In this document: in pieces, positions 27,601 through 40,091 of the stretch
How the letters are laid out: every line of letters begins with the position of its first letter
How positions within the stretch are numbered: the stretch's first letter is position 1
Assembly: GCF_014596525.1 (NCBI RefSeq)
Contig: NZ_MSJP01000104.1
Coordinates: 42,768-106,767, forward strand
Reading direction: 5' to 3'
Origin: Streptomyces sp. CBMA291
GTDB taxonomy: Bacteria; Actinomycetota; Actinomycetes; Streptomycetales; Streptomycetaceae
DNA length: 64,000 nt
Program-made: the position numbers and the translations under genes
The notes under the pieces: model-generated
Seen by the model: only the letters and a program-made list of their open reading frames with translations
What the model was told of the DNA's origin: nothing
The model's database searches: none

Positions 27601-27931
27601 GGCGGCGCAGAGCGCGCTGCACGAGGCGGCGACCGTGTTCGAGCGGGTGGGGGCGGCGCCGTGGCTGGCCCTCGCGAGCGAGACCCCGGCGGGCACGGCG
27701 CCGGAGAGCCCCGGGACCGGCTCCGGTGGCGAGGCGATTCCGTCCGCGCTCGCCGCCCTGACGGAGGCGGAGATACGGCTCGCCCGGCTCGTCGGACAAG
27801 GCGCGAGCAACCAAGAGGCGGCGGCGAAGCTGTACTTGAGCGTGAAGACGGTGGAGGCACGGCTCACCCGCATATACCAGAAGCTCGACGTACGCTCACG
27901 ATCCCAACTGGTGACGGCACTGCGCCCGTGA
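24689..27931 (+). CDS. LAL-type LuxR regulator with heptapeptide-repeat insertion in the ATPase domain
   Basis: 1080 aa. GTG at 24689 with GGAGGAG 7 bases upstream. The N-terminal ATPase has Walker A GPAGVGKT (44-51) and Walker B VLLVVDGVQHMD (~162-173). Residues 200-311 are then a run of 16 seven-residue repeats (type EPYAGNx) before the ATPase fold resumes at 'ADVLLVPPLQADQIAELLIHHRLPSR'. A long helical TPR-like middle follows, and a LuxR DNA-binding domain closes the protein ('LTEAEIRLARLVGQGASNQEAAAKLYLSVKTVEARLTRIYQKL'). LAL regulators act as ATP-dependent activators of secondary-metabolite or catabolic genes. Its target is not evident: neighbours are a terminator on the left and a beta-lactamase-like gene on the right. 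Confidence 0.92.
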   Translation: MSTAPHPVARPGGTAARPAPVGREELLSRLEHALATRGRALLTGPAGVGKTEIALAAATRAEARGETVLWLAPLPADRAIPGASAAALVASVASATPPPGPAEPSGVSAEPSGILAALPGPQRTAVAMLCREAPLTPDGWDPIALRLGIAQILRALTCRGPVLLVVDGVQHMDPESADLLRSALQLTPPGLRVTAVETPEPYAEAREPYARAREPHTGNRDPYTDVPEPYAGNLTPYAEAREPYAGNQTPYAANPEPCAAHPEPFSGRPESYAGALILYPGSPEPYAGTRSPRSETLTPYPGNPEPSVRDPRESHAPRRPYRVPHRAEDPYASRLWVPSEADVLLVPPLQADQIAELLIHHRLPSRMAGRIHRASGGNPRLALAVGRSLADARTPLHHAEALTLSGRARDLARQLLGAAPPSVRETLLLAALALRPSATLVRRAGRPRAEADLTAAERAGLISLAEDGAVSFTAGLLPSTLTHDACWAERSAGHAALARVVDDPVEAVRHRALAADAPDEELAAEVAAAADVARRRGNSALAAELALLAAESTPVRHGARRIARLVDAAEEAARAARADLAMRAATDLLARDAAPSDRVRARLAVLDTAGQGLTGLDEMYAHAMEDSEGDTALRAAVQLRLSLKYVLADGDPERSRTAAVASAALAASMGDSRLTAQALTVQARMERALGAPEAETVLARARALESAEGPPGIHNAARILTIRHALYDDRLSEARDDIGTLLPLVRRRGAVEDAIELSRTLAEIESRTGPCPAALAHAGQSLALTLEAGLSPGPAWYALALAETAAGSFARAASYARRSVQASEEEGDRVFLSRSRYALGRVQLVNGDVAAALENLRRVQADERAQSTVDPSMLRWHEELAEALLAHDAGDEAAALLDEVRPVAARLGRTTVLLGCDRVHALCLAAEGRTDEAARLLTRTAERFGAAGLPLERGRALIALARVERRRRRRSAAQSALHEAATVFERVGAAPWLALASETPAGTAPESPGTGSGGEAIPSALAALTEAEIRLARLVGQGASNQEAAAKLYLSVKTVEARLTRIYQKLDVRSRSQLVTALRP
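25286..25621 (+). repeat. Sixteen 21-bp repeats inside the LAL regulator gene
   Basis: Units of 21 bases encode EPYAEAR, EPYARAR, EPHTGNR, DPYTDVP, EPYAGNL, TPYAEAR, EPYAGNQ and so on, ending with EPSVRDP. The core (G)AGCCGTACGC is conserved in most units; the later units are more diverged. The array keeps the reading frame and sits between the Walker B strand and the following ATPase segment, where a normal LAL protein has a short loop. Confidence 0.9.
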
Positions 27932-27936
27932 GGGAC

Positions 27937-27993
27937 GCTCCCGTCCACGCGGGTCGCTCCCGTCCACGCGGGTCGCTCCCGTCCAGGCGGGCC
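27937..27993. repeat. Three 19-bp direct repeats after the LAL gene
   Basis: GCTCCCGTCCACGCGGGTC occurs twice exactly and a third time as GCTCCCGTCCAGGCGGGCC. Each unit can fold into a small CCCG...CGGG hairpin, so the array may act as a weak terminator. Confidence 0.5.
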
Positions 27994-28118
27994 TCTTCAC
28001 GCGCGGTCTCGATCTTGGCGAGAATCTCCGGCCGTCCGCTCATGCCATGGGACCATCGACCGTCCCTTCCGTACGCACCCCGCTCCGCCCCCTTCCGTCT
28101 CCCTGCCGAAGGCCGCCC

Positions 28119-29153
28119 ATGCGCCCCGTTCCCACCTGCGTCCTCGGCAGCGGCAGAGCCCCCCAAGTCCTCTATGGGCACGCTCTCGACGCGTTCGTCC
28201 CGATCGGGTCCCTGACGAAGACGCTCACCGGAACCGCCCTCGCGCGGCTGGCCGCCGAAGGGGTACTCCGGTTGGACGACCCCGTGGAGCGGTTCCTGCC
28301 CACGCCCCCGGGCACCGGCATCACCCTGAGGCATCTCGCCGAGCACACGTCCGGCCTGCCACGGCTTCCTCCGCGCGTGGGACGGCGCGACCCGTACGCC
28401 GCCTTCGACGCCGCCGCCCTCCGTTCCGTCCTGGAAGGGCTGAACGGGCTGGTCACCACCGCCCCCGGCCGTACCGAGCTGTATTCCAACCTCGGGTACG
28501 CCGTCCTCGGAGCCGCGCTGACCTCCGCGGCGGGCATGCCCTACCAGGAACTCGTGGACCGCTGTGTCCTCGCCCCTCTGGGCATCACCGAGATATCCGG
28601 CGCTCCCCCGGCGGACAGGCGGCTCCACAGCCGCGGGCTGTTCGGCCGGCCGCTTCGTCCCTGGACGATGACGGGCGCGATTCTGCCCGCCGGCGGGCTC
28701 TGGGCCACGCCCCGGGCCGCCGCCGACCTGGTGACCGCGCTTCTTGTCGAGCGGAGACTGGGTGAGCCCGCGCTGTCCTGGCAGAACTCCGGCACCCTGT
28801 TCTGGCACAACGGCGCCACCGGTCACGCCTCGGTGTTCGCCGGTGCCCTGCCGGACGGTGGTTGGGGGCTGGTCCACCACCTCACCCGGCGATCCGGCTC
28901 CGTGACGCCTCCGCCGGGCGGTCGGACGGGCGGGGCAGGCAGGCAGGCGGGGCGGGGCGGGCCGTCGGGTGGCCTGATTCTCAGGGGGCGAGGACCACCA
29001 CGGCTTCGTCCGTGTAGGGGAGGAAGGTCAGCGTCTCCTGGAAGTAGAGCTGGACGCTGTGTGCGTCGTGGCTCGTGTAGCCGATCGACAGGTCCTGTCC
29101 GAGGCGGAGTTCGAAGTCGCCGCCCCGGGTGGAGAGGACGAAGCCGCCGCTGA
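28119..29153 (+). CDS. Class C beta-lactamase/D-Ala-D-Ala carboxypeptidase-like protein, C-terminus doubtful
   Basis: 344 aa as read from ATG at 28119 (GAAGG 6 bases upstream). The serine-hydrolase motifs are SLTK (nucleophile Ser, ~37-40), 'YSNLGYA' (the YxN motif) and 'HNGATGH', in place of the usual KTG/HTG. No signal peptide is seen, so it is likely a cytoplasmic esterase/peptidase homologue, as many Streptomyces members are. The fold ends at 'GALPDGGWGLVHHLT'. After that the frame runs on as Gly/Arg-rich nonsense for ~70 residues and overlaps the encapsulin gene. A one-base shift at ~28885 would end the protein at SPGDPAP, stop ~28915, which is the expected size. A frameshift or sequencing error near the end is likely. 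Confidence 0.8.
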   Translation: MRPVPTCVLGSGRAPQVLYGHALDAFVPIGSLTKTLTGTALARLAAEGVLRLDDPVERFLPTPPGTGITLRHLAEHTSGLPRLPPRVGRRDPYAAFDAAALRSVLEGLNGLVTTAPGRTELYSNLGYAVLGAALTSAAGMPYQELVDRCVLAPLGITEISGAPPADRRLHSRGLFGRPLRPWTMTGAILPAGGLWATPRAAADLVTALLVERRLGEPALSWQNSGTLFWHNGATGHASVFAGALPDGGWGLVHHLTRRSGSVTPPPGGRTGGAGRQAGRGGPSGGLILRGRGPPRLRPCRGGRSASPGSRAGRCVRRGSCSRSTGPVRGGVRSRRPGWRGRSRR

Positions 29154-29823
29154 GCGCCGGGGCCCAGATCGGCGAGCCGTCGAGCATGCGGGCCAGGTGA
29201 GCGGCGATCGGGTAGCCGTGGTCGGAGGTCTCGCTCACCGCGCGGTACTCGTCCGGGCCGAGGAGCAGCGCGTACGGCCCGTCGACACCGGCGAGACGCA
29301 GCTCGGTCAGCGCCCGGCTCACCGCGTCGGGGTAGTCGCTCGGCTCGGCGGGCAACTGGACCACCGGGTTGGAGGAGCGGGCGCGCAGCCCTTCGATGCC
29401 GGCCGCTTCGTAGCCGTCGAAGATCGTCCGGTCCTCGACGAACGCCATCGCGCGGGCCGCGTCCTTGACGGGCTGCCAGTCGGAGTCCTTGGAGCCGCGC
29501 TCGACGTCGTCCACGGCGGCCCGGTCGACGGTGAACGGCACCCGGAGTTCGACCAGCGGCTTCGACTCGCGCAGCCGTGCCGTGACACCGGGGGCGGGCG
29601 GGGTCATGTCGGCGAGGTGGCCGGTGCCGACGGCGGAGAGCCCGGGTCCCGCCGGGTCGGGGACGTCGACGACCCGGCGCCCCGCGACATGCCGGCGGAA
29701 GGTGCGGCGGGCCTCCTCCTCGATCTCGGCCCAGGCCGCGGGGGTGATCGGGGCGAGTTCGCGGTGCAGGTTGTTCGTGGTGAGTCCGTGGTGGACGTGG
29801 CTCGTGGCCTCAGGGGGCGTCAT
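28981..29823 (-). CDS. Family 1 encapsulin shell protein
   Basis: 280 aa, HK97-fold nanocompartment subunit. The signature start 'NNLHRELAPITPAAWAEIEEEARRTFRRHVAGRRVVDV' is followed by E-loop and A-domain segments (VDRAAVDDVERGSKDSDWQP, AFVEDRTIFDGYEAAGIEGL, LGPDEYRAVSETSDHGYPI, DLSIGYTSHDAHSVQLYFQETLTFLPYTDEAVVVL). The ATG at 29823 gives about 17 extra residues (TPPEATSHVHHGLTT) before the usual MNNLHREL start; a GTG (VHHGL) would shorten this. It follows the DyP gene by 6 bases on the same strand. The shell self-assembles in the cytoplasm and encloses the peroxidase. Confidence 0.95.
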   Translation of the reverse strand: MTPPEATSHVHHGLTTNNLHRELAPITPAAWAEIEEEARRTFRRHVAGRRVVDVPDPAGPGLSAVGTGHLADMTPPAPGVTARLRESKPLVELRVPFTVDRAAVDDVERGSKDSDWQPVKDAARAMAFVEDRTIFDGYEAAGIEGLRARSSNPVVQLPAEPSDYPDAVSRALTELRLAGVDGPYALLLGPDEYRAVSETSDHGYPIAAHLARMLDGSPIWAPALSGGFVLSTRGGDFELRLGQDLSIGYTSHDAHSVQLYFQETLTFLPYTDEAVVVLAP

Positions 29824-29829
29824 GAGGGC

Positions 29830-30813
29830 TCAGGCTCCTTTCAGGCCGCCGATGCCCAGGGTGTCTCCCTGGGGAGCGGCGGACGGCGGCGCGGCGGGCA
29901 GGTCGTCGAGGAGGTCGGCGCTGGGGACGAAGAACAGGCAGCCGGTGACGGCCCGGGAGAAGTCGAGGATGCGATCGGTGTTGCCCGGGGGGCTCCCGAG
30001 GAACATGTTCCGCAGCATCTGCTCGGTGATGCCGGGGTTCCGCGCGTACCCGATGAAGTAGGTGCCGTACTCGCCCTGCCCGACCTGGCCGAACGGCATG
30101 TTCGCGCGGACGATCTGCTGGGAGACGCCGTCCTCGTCGGTGACGGTGTTCAGGGCGACGTGCGAGTTCGCCGGTTTGACGTCCTCGGGCATCTCGACGT
30201 TCGTCGCCTTGGTCCGGCCGATGGCCTGTTCCTGCTGTTCGACGGTGAGCGCGTCCCAGGCCGCCATGTCGTGCAGGTACTTCTGGACGATGACGTAGCT
30301 GCCGCCCCGGAAGCCGGGGTCCTCGTCGACGATGTGGACGGCTCCGGTCGCGGCGGCGCCCATCGGGTTCTCGCTGCCGTCGACGAAACCGAGAAGGTCG
30401 CGCTCGTCGAAGTAGGTGAAACCGTGCACCTCGTCGACGACGCTCACGGCGCCGCCGAGGCGGTCGACGATCAGCCGGGCCAGCTCGAAGCAGAGGTCCA
30501 TGCGCCGGGACCGCAGATGGAAGAGAAGGTCACCGGGGGTGGCGGGAGCGCGGTGCCGGGGGCCGTTCAAGGCGGGGAAGGGGTGCAGTCCGCGGGGTCG
30601 GGGGCCGCCGACGAGCCGGTCCCAGGCGTCGGAGCCGATCCCGGCGACGCTGACGAGTCCGGCGTCGCGCTGCCGGAAGGAGACGGAGCGGGTCAGACCC
30701 GACAGCTCCTGGAGCGCGTCCCGCACCGCGGCCTCGCCGCCGGGGTTGACGGTGAGCACCAGGAACACGGCGGCCTGGGTGGGTGGCGTGATGACGGGCT
30801 GAACGGCGACCAT
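29830..30813 (-). CDS. DyP-type heme peroxidase, encapsulin cargo
   Basis: 327 aa. ATG at 30813 with GGGAG just upstream; the longer frame to the right is not supported. DyP hallmarks are the GxxDG motif in 'LLGFVDGSENP', the distal Asp/Arg pair, and the heme-ligand region near 'SHVALN'. The C-terminus ends in DTLGIGGLKGA, which matches the cargo-loading peptide (consensus ...LGIGSLKG..) that docks to the inner face of encapsulin. No Tat or Sec signal is present, in line with packaging in the cytosol. It oxidises dyes or phenolic compounds with peroxide; the role inside the shell is thought to be oxidative-stress defence. Confidence 0.95.
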   Translation of the reverse strand: MVAVQPVITPPTQAAVFLVLTVNPGGEAAVRDALQELSGLTRSVSFRQRDAGLVSVAGIGSDAWDRLVGGPRPRGLHPFPALNGPRHRAPATPGDLLFHLRSRRMDLCFELARLIVDRLGGAVSVVDEVHGFTYFDERDLLGFVDGSENPMGAAATGAVHIVDEDPGFRGGSYVIVQKYLHDMAAWDALTVEQQEQAIGRTKATNVEMPEDVKPANSHVALNTVTDEDGVSQQIVRANMPFGQVGQGEYGTYFIGYARNPGITEQMLRNMFLGSPPGNTDRILDFSRAVTGCLFFVPSADLLDDLPAAPPSAAPQGDTLGIGGLKGA

Positions 30814-31057
30814 GACACTCCCGGGCACATGATGATCAACAAGCACCATAAAAGCATAGAAAGTGACAGAAAGAGACAGGGTCAGCGTAGGCGCGCGGGA
30901 TCCGGTGTGCAGCCCGGCGGTGAGCCCCGCGAGGGACACCGGCCCCCGTGGCCGGGGTGGGCCGTCGGCGGGCCGCGTGGCAGAGTCGTACGAGGCCGCC
31001 GGGAGAGGCACGCCCACCACCACACCCGGGGCAGCGCTCCGAGGAGAGGAGCAGACC

Positions 31058-31897
31058 ATGGGTCGAGTGACCGTACGGCGACGCGTCCTGCGCGTGCGGG
31101 CGGGCGAGGCCTCCTACCGCCCGGACACCCTGGCCGCCGAGGAACCGATGGAGATACGCGTCGGCGGACGGGCGCTGACCGTGACGATGCGCACCCCGGG
31201 CGACGACTTCGACCTCGCGGTGGGGTTCCTGGTGAGCGAGGGCGTGGTGCACAGGGCCGCCGACGTGGCCGGAATCCGCTACTGCGCGGGCGCCACCGCC
31301 GACGGCGGCAACACGTACAACGTCGTCGACGTGGCCCTGGCTCCCGGGGTCGCCGCCCCCGACGCCTCCTTGGAACGCAATTTCTACACGACCTCCTCGT
31401 GCGGTCTGTGCGGCAAGGCCAGCCTCGATGCCGTGCGCACCACGGCCGCCTGGTCGGTCGCCGACGACCCGCTGCGGGTCACGGCGGAGACCCTCACCGC
31501 CCTCCCGGACCGGCTGCGCGCGGCCCAACGGGTCTTCGACACGACCGGGGGACTCCACGCCGCCGGACTCTTCGACGCCACGGGCGAGCTGCTGTGCCTC
31601 CGGGAGGACGTCGGCCGCCACAACGCCGTCGACAAGGTCGTCGGGCACGCCCTGCGCGAGGGCCTGCTGCCGCTGCGCGGATCGGTCCTGATGGTGAGCG
31701 GCCGGGCCTCGTTCGAACTCGTACAGAAGGCGGTGATGGCCGGAATCCCTCTGCTCGCGGCCGTCTCCGCACCGTCGTCCCTCGCCGTGGACCTCGCCGA
31801 GGAGAGCGGCCTGACCCTGGTGGGCTTCCTGCGCGGAACGTCGATGAACGTGTACGCGGGCGGGGAACGGCTACTCGTGACGGACCCGACGCACTGA
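31058..31897 (+). CDS. fdhD: FdhD sulfurtransferase for formate dehydrogenase
   Basis: 279 aa. ATG at 31058 with GAGGAG 6 bases upstream. It carries the FdhD core: 'EPMEIRVGGRALTVTMRTPGDDFDLAVGFLVSEGVV', the catalytic cysteine loop 'SSCGLCGKASLDAV', 'HAAGLFDATGELLCLREDVGRHNAVDKVVG' and 'VSGRASFELVQKAVMAGIPLLAAVSAPSSLAVDLA'. FdhD transfers sulfur from IscS-type desulfurase to the bis-MGD molybdenum cofactor so that formate dehydrogenase is active. The substrate enzyme is not in the window. It is divergent from the DyP/encapsulin pair across ~245 bases; no functional link is known. Confidence 0.96.
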   Translation: MGRVTVRRRVLRVRAGEASYRPDTLAAEEPMEIRVGGRALTVTMRTPGDDFDLAVGFLVSEGVVHRAADVAGIRYCAGATADGGNTYNVVDVALAPGVAAPDASLERNFYTTSSCGLCGKASLDAVRTTAAWSVADDPLRVTAETLTALPDRLRAAQRVFDTTGGLHAAGLFDATGELLCLREDVGRHNAVDKVVGHALREGLLPLRGSVLMVSGRASFELVQKAVMAGIPLLAAVSAPSSLAVDLAEESGLTLVGFLRGTSMNVYAGGERLLVTDPTH

Positions 31898-32069
31898 GCG
31901 GGGGCGGGGCCGGACCCGTATCCGGGTACGGGTCCGGGACCCCTTAGGGGTATGGGTACGGGTGCGGGTGCGGGTGCGGCCCAGGGTCGGGTCCGGCTGC
32001 GGCCCGAGCGTCGGACCAGGTGACCGTAGGGGTCCCGGGCTGGTCGGCCAGGGTCCCCTACCGCTCACG

Positions 32070-34625
<2,556 letters not shown>

Positions 34626-35204
34626 GTCTGCTCCAGGGAGGCGGAGGGGGGATCGTACCCACTCAAACCCGGCGAAACGGGCTCCGCAACCGGAATGCCT
34701 CCCGGGGGTTTCCCCGGCGTGGGGCCTGGCGGACGGCCCAGCGGGAGGGCGGACGGGAGGGCCGGCGGGGCCCCCTTGAAGCCTTCGGAGGTCTCCTGGA
34801 AACCTGCGCCTCCGGGGAGGACACCGAGGTGTTCGGACCATGACCGTGGCGCCAGGGGGGGCACCTCCATGGCGCTCGGACGATGACCGTGGCGCTCGGG
34901 AGCACGCCCCAAGGCGCTCGGGAGCACGGCCAAGGCACTCGGACGATGACCATTCCGCCTGGGGCCCCGTCCCTGGCGCCCTGAAGCCCTGAAGCCCTGG
35001 CTCCCTGGCTCTACGGGACGACGCGTACCCCGCCCCGCCCGGCCAGCCCAAAGGCCCGACCTGTCTGACCCGCCGCGCCCGCCCGGCGAGACCCGAACAC
35101 CCGGGCGCCCGGCGGGCCCGGCCCCCTGCCCACCCCGGGCTCCCGGCCCGGTGTGCGGACCAGGCCGCCCGGATCCGCCCCAGAGACGTACCCGCCCCCG
35201 GTGG
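34626..35204. other. 580-bp intergenic region with imperfect short repeats
   Basis: Between 34825 and 34965 the phrases GACCATGACCGTGGCGC, CTCGGACGATGACCGTGGCGCTCGG and CACTCGGACGATGACCAT alternate with GGCGCTCGGGAGCACG. Around 34979-35010 short CCCTGAAG/CCCTGG direct repeats follow. The Clp promoter should lie at ~34640-34700; no heat-shock operator (HAIR or CIRCE) could be found. No gene is seen. Confidence 0.5.
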
Positions 35205-37346
<2,142 letters not shown>

Positions 37347-37564
37347 TCGTCCAGCCTATAGGCCGCCAAGGACACTCCGGCGGCCTCGCCGAAACCTGTG
37401 GAAAACGTCCCGAAGGAACCTGAGGACGACTTCCCGGGGGGCGGCCCTCGGGCCGTTCCGCCGGGCAACCCCTCGGGGTGCGTACGACGTCTTCCTCTCC
37501 GGCAGGTCCCGGCCGTGCGGGCCGCCACGACACCCCCTGCCGGGGGAAACAGGAGCAGGAGACC

Positions 37565-37816
37565 ATGAGCGACAAGGCCCGTGTCCTCTTCGACGCGCTC
37601 GACCTCGACCAGGACGGCGCTCTGATGCGTACCGAGGTCATCAGCGCTCTCCGGGCCAAGGGCCCGACCCTCGCGGCGCGGGGTGTGATCCCCTTCTGGG
37701 GCGTGGGGAGCGAGGACGACTCTTCGGCGCTGTTCGACGAGGCCGATCTGAACGGCGACCGGATGCTGAGCTTCGAGGAGTTCGCGACGCTGGTCGACCG
37801 CCGTTTCGGCTGGTGA
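37565..37816 (+). CDS. Two-EF-hand calcium-binding protein
   Basis: 83 aa. ATG at 37565, with GGAG 3 bases upstream. EF-loop 1 is 'DLDQDGALMRTE' and EF-loop 2 is 'DLNGDRMLSFEE'; both keep Asp at positions 1, 3 and 5 (Asn/Gly variants) and Glu at position 12. Small cytoplasmic EF-hand proteins of this size are common in Streptomyces and are thought to buffer or sense calcium. It is transcribed alone, rightward, and is followed by a perfect 20-bp hairpin. Confidence 0.93.
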   Translation: MSDKARVLFDALDLDQDGALMRTEVISALRAKGPTLAARGVIPFWGVGSEDDSSALFDEADLNGDRMLSFEEFATLVDRRFGW

Positions 37817-37822
37817 TCCGAA

Positions 37823-37870
37823 CGGCCCCGAGGGGCGGCGCCGCGAGGGTGGCGCCGCCCCTCGGGGCCG
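37823..37870. terminator. Bidirectional terminator between convergent genes
   Basis: A perfect 20-bp stem, starting CGGCCCCGAGG and ending CCTCGGGGCCG, with an 8-base loop (GCGAGGGT), lies 7 bases after the EF-hand stop and 28 bases before the stop of the leftward secreted protein, so it can serve both. Confidence 0.9.
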
Positions 37871-37897
37871 ACAGGCACGGCCGACGGCCGGGCGGGG

Positions 37898-38191
37898 TCA
37901 GGTGCTGATCGCGGGGAGGAGCCCGGCGACCGGCGCCGCCTGGTCGGTGAGCTGGTGGAGCTGGTGGAGTTCGTGCAGTCGGCTGAGTCCGCCGAGCTGC
38001 TGCCGGACCGTGGGGAGCTGCCCGCGCGACTCGGCGGGGATCCCGGTGCTGGTGATCGCGTCGAGTTCGGCGATCGGGCTGATCGGCGGGCCGAGCGGGC
38101 TGGTGACGGCCTGCGCCTCGGCGGCGCCTCCGAGGCAGGTGAAGGCGGCGGCCACGGCGAGGAGCGAGGTGATGCGTCGTGTAGAGGTCAC
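37898..38191 (-). CDS. Small secreted protein
   Basis: 97 aa from GTG at 38191, with GTGAGGG directly upstream. The N-terminus TSTRRITSLLAVAAAFTCLG plus GAAEAQA is a Sec signal with cleavage after AQA. The mature peptide of ~68 residues is Pro/Leu-rich with a His-rich helix (RLHELHQLHQLTDQ). No cysteines remain after cleavage. I do not recognise it; it resembles small exported proteins of unknown role found in many streptomycetes. The HxxHQLHQL pattern could bind metal. Confidence 0.7.
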   Translation of the reverse strand: MTSTRRITSLLAVAAAFTCLGGAAEAQAVTSPLGPPISPIAELDAITSTGIPAESRGQLPTVRQQLGGLSRLHELHQLHQLTDQAAPVAGLLPAIST

Positions 38192-38272
38192 ACCCTCACA
38201 ACGGCGCGCCGGGCCGTCGGACACGGCCGCCGCCCGTCCCGACCGCTTGAAAGGACCATCACACCGCATCCC

Positions 38273-38520
38273 GTAGGGGCCAGGGGCGCCCCGTACGGGT
38301 TGCCTTCACGCCCCGCTGGGGGAACACCCGCGCCCCTTACGGGAGGGCCGCGATGCCCCGGGCAAGAGGGTTCCTCCTACGGGGGCCTTCCCACCCCCAT
38401 GGAGAAAGCCCACCTCCCCTACGGGAGCCCCCCCCGCCCTCCCCGTACGGACGGACGCACACGCCCCTACACGCGCGCCCCCACCTCCCGTACGGGAGCC
38501 GCCGTGTCCCGTACGGGGTG
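38273..38520. repeat. Cluster of CCGTACGG-type palindromes
   Basis: About nine copies of CC(C/G)TACGGG or close variants lie at ~38273, 38291, 38336, 38376, 38419, 38446, 38466, 38490 and 38507. The centre CCGTACGG is its own reverse complement. The same motif recurs at ~40059, 40449-40484 and four times in 40899-40980, always between genes. The AhpD gene ends inside this cluster. Confidence 0.65.
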
Positions 38521-38979
38521 CCTGCTGAGGATCGAGACGCGGTTGAAGGCGTTGATGGCGATCGCCACCCAGATGACGGCGGACAGCTCGTCCTCGTCCA
38601 GGACCGTGCGGGCCTCCGCGTAGGCGCGGTCCTGCGCGAGGCCGTCCGCCGGGTGGGTGGTGGCCTCCGCCAGGGCCAGTGCCGCCCGTTCCCTGGGGGT
38701 GAACAGCTCGGTCTCGCGCCAGGCGGGGAGCACGCCGAGGCGCCGGGTCGTCTCGCCGGCCCGGAGCGCGGCCCTGGTGTGCACGTCGAGGCAGTAGGCG
38801 CAGCCGTTCAGCTGGGACACCCGGAGGTTGACCAGCTCGACGAGCACCCGGTCGAGACCGGCCTCCGCGGCGGTGGCGCGGACGGCGTCGGCGGTCCTGA
38901 CCAGTGCCTGGTAGGCCGCCGGGTTCTGCTTGTCGAGGTAGATCCGGTGGCCGTCGGGGGCCGGTGTCATGTCGCTCAC
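38467..38979 (-). CDS. AhpD-type carboxymuconolactone decarboxylase-family protein
   Basis: 170 aa. GTG at 38979 with GAAGGAG 6 bases upstream. The AhpD/CMD motif is complete: 'LVELVNLRVSQLNGCAYCLDVHTRAALRAGE', with the catalytic CxxC and following His. Such proteins reduce peroxides or act as alkylhydroperoxidase-like antioxidants. It is divergent from the pirin gene across ~105 bases containing an unusually AT-rich patch (CATAATTGTTGAAAACGAAA at 39035-39054), probably a shared promoter/operator. Confidence 0.93.
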   Translation of the reverse strand: MSDMTPAPDGHRIYLDKQNPAAYQALVRTADAVRATAAEAGLDRVLVELVNLRVSQLNGCAYCLDVHTRAALRAGETTRRLGVLPAWRETELFTPRERAALALAEATTHPADGLAQDRAYAEARTVLDEDELSAVIWVAIAINAFNRVSILSRHPVRDTAAPVREVGARV

Positions 38980-39034
38980 GATGCACTCCTTCGGCGGGCC
39001 CGTGCGCTTCACGGGTTCTGGGGCTATGATCCCC

Positions 39035-39060
39035 CATAATTGTTGAAAACGAAACTACAC
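39035..39060. promoter_or_regulatory. AT-rich divergent promoter/operator between ahpD-type and pirin genes
   Basis: CATAATTGTTGAAAACGAAA (39035-39054) stands out in a >70% GC background. On the minus strand it offers an AATTAT-like -10; on the plus strand TTGTTG/TTGAAA could be a -35. A MarR/HxlR-type or peroxide regulator site is possible. No exact palindrome is seen. Confidence 0.4.
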
Positions 39061-39084
39061 CGCTTGATGTGAAAGGGGTCGGCC

Positions 39085-40008
39085 GTGTCCGACACGGAGG
39101 TCGAGATCCTCACCGCCCGGGACGTTCCGCTCGGCGGACCGCGCGCCATGACCGTACGCCGCACCCTGCCCCAGCGCTCGCGGACCCTGATCGGCGCGTG
39201 GTGCTTCGCCGACCACTACGGCCCCGACCTGGTCTCCGAGTCCGGCGGCATGGACGTGGCGCCGCACCCCCACACCGGTCTACAGACGGTGAGCTGGCTC
39301 TTCACCGGGGAGATCGAGCATCGCGACAGCCTGGGCAGCCACGCGATGGTGCGGCCCGGCGAGCTGAACCTCATGACCGGCGGCCACGGCATCAGCCACA
39401 CCGAGGTCTCCACCCCCGGCACCACCGTCCTGCACGGCGTACAGCTGTGGGTGGCCCTGCCCGACGCGCACCGGCACGCGGACCGCGCCTTCCAGCACCA
39501 TGCCCCCGGGCCGGTCCGGATCGACGGCGCCGAGCTGCGCGTCTTCCTCGGCAGCCTGGCCGGGGACACCTCCCCCGTCCCCACCTTCACCCCGCTCCTG
39601 GGCGCGGAGATCCTGCTCGACGCCGGGGCCACCGTCACCCTGGACGTCGACCCCGCCTTCGAGCACGGTCTGCTCGTCGACGAGGGGACCGTACGCCTCG
39701 CCGGGACGGTCGTGAACGCCGCCGAGCTGGGTTACGTCGACACCGGGCGCACCGCGCTGACCCTGACCAACGAGTCCGGCCACCGGGCGCGGGCCGTTCT
39801 CCTCGGCGGCACCCCCTTCGGCGAGCGGATCGTCATGTGGTGGAACTTCATCGGCCGCACCCACCAGGACATCGTCGAGGCAAGGGAGGAATGGGAGCGG
39901 GAGTCCGACCGTTTCGGCAGTGTCGACGGCTACCCGGGCGACCGGCTCCCCGCCCCCGCCCTCCCGAACGCCTCCCTCGCCCCGCGCGGCAATCCGCCCC
40001 GCGCCTGA
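39085..40008 (+). CDS. Pirin-family (cupin) protein
   Basis: 307 aa from GTG at 39085, with AAAGGGG upstream. The pirin N-domain motifs are 'HPHTGLQTVSWLFTGEIEHRDSLGSHAMVRPGELNLMTGGHGISHTE', giving the His/Glu iron site, and 'GVQLWVALP'. The C-terminal pirin domain follows ('VLLGGTPFGERIVMWWNFIGRTHQDIVEAREEWE'). Bacterial pirins bind iron and some have quercetinase or regulatory activity. Divergence from an AhpD-type antioxidant suggests shared redox control. The tail (PALPNASLAPRGNPPRA) is flexible. Confidence 0.94.
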   Translation: MSDTEVEILTARDVPLGGPRAMTVRRTLPQRSRTLIGAWCFADHYGPDLVSESGGMDVAPHPHTGLQTVSWLFTGEIEHRDSLGSHAMVRPGELNLMTGGHGISHTEVSTPGTTVLHGVQLWVALPDAHRHADRAFQHHAPGPVRIDGAELRVFLGSLAGDTSPVPTFTPLLGAEILLDAGATVTLDVDPAFEHGLLVDEGTVRLAGTVVNAAELGYVDTGRTALTLTNESGHRARAVLLGGTPFGERIVMWWNFIGRTHQDIVEAREEWERESDRFGSVDGYPGDRLPAPALPNASLAPRGNPPRA

Positions 40009-40091
40009 GCCGCCCCGCCCCCTGCTTTCCCCCACCCCACCCGTTCCCCCCGCGACTCCCCTACGGGTTTCCCCTTACGAAAGGCACCCTC

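Noticed and set aside
27937..27993. Possible CRISPR or att repeat (three 19-bp units)
   Set aside because: Units are directly adjacent with no spacers; better seen as a short hairpin-forming tandem repeat.
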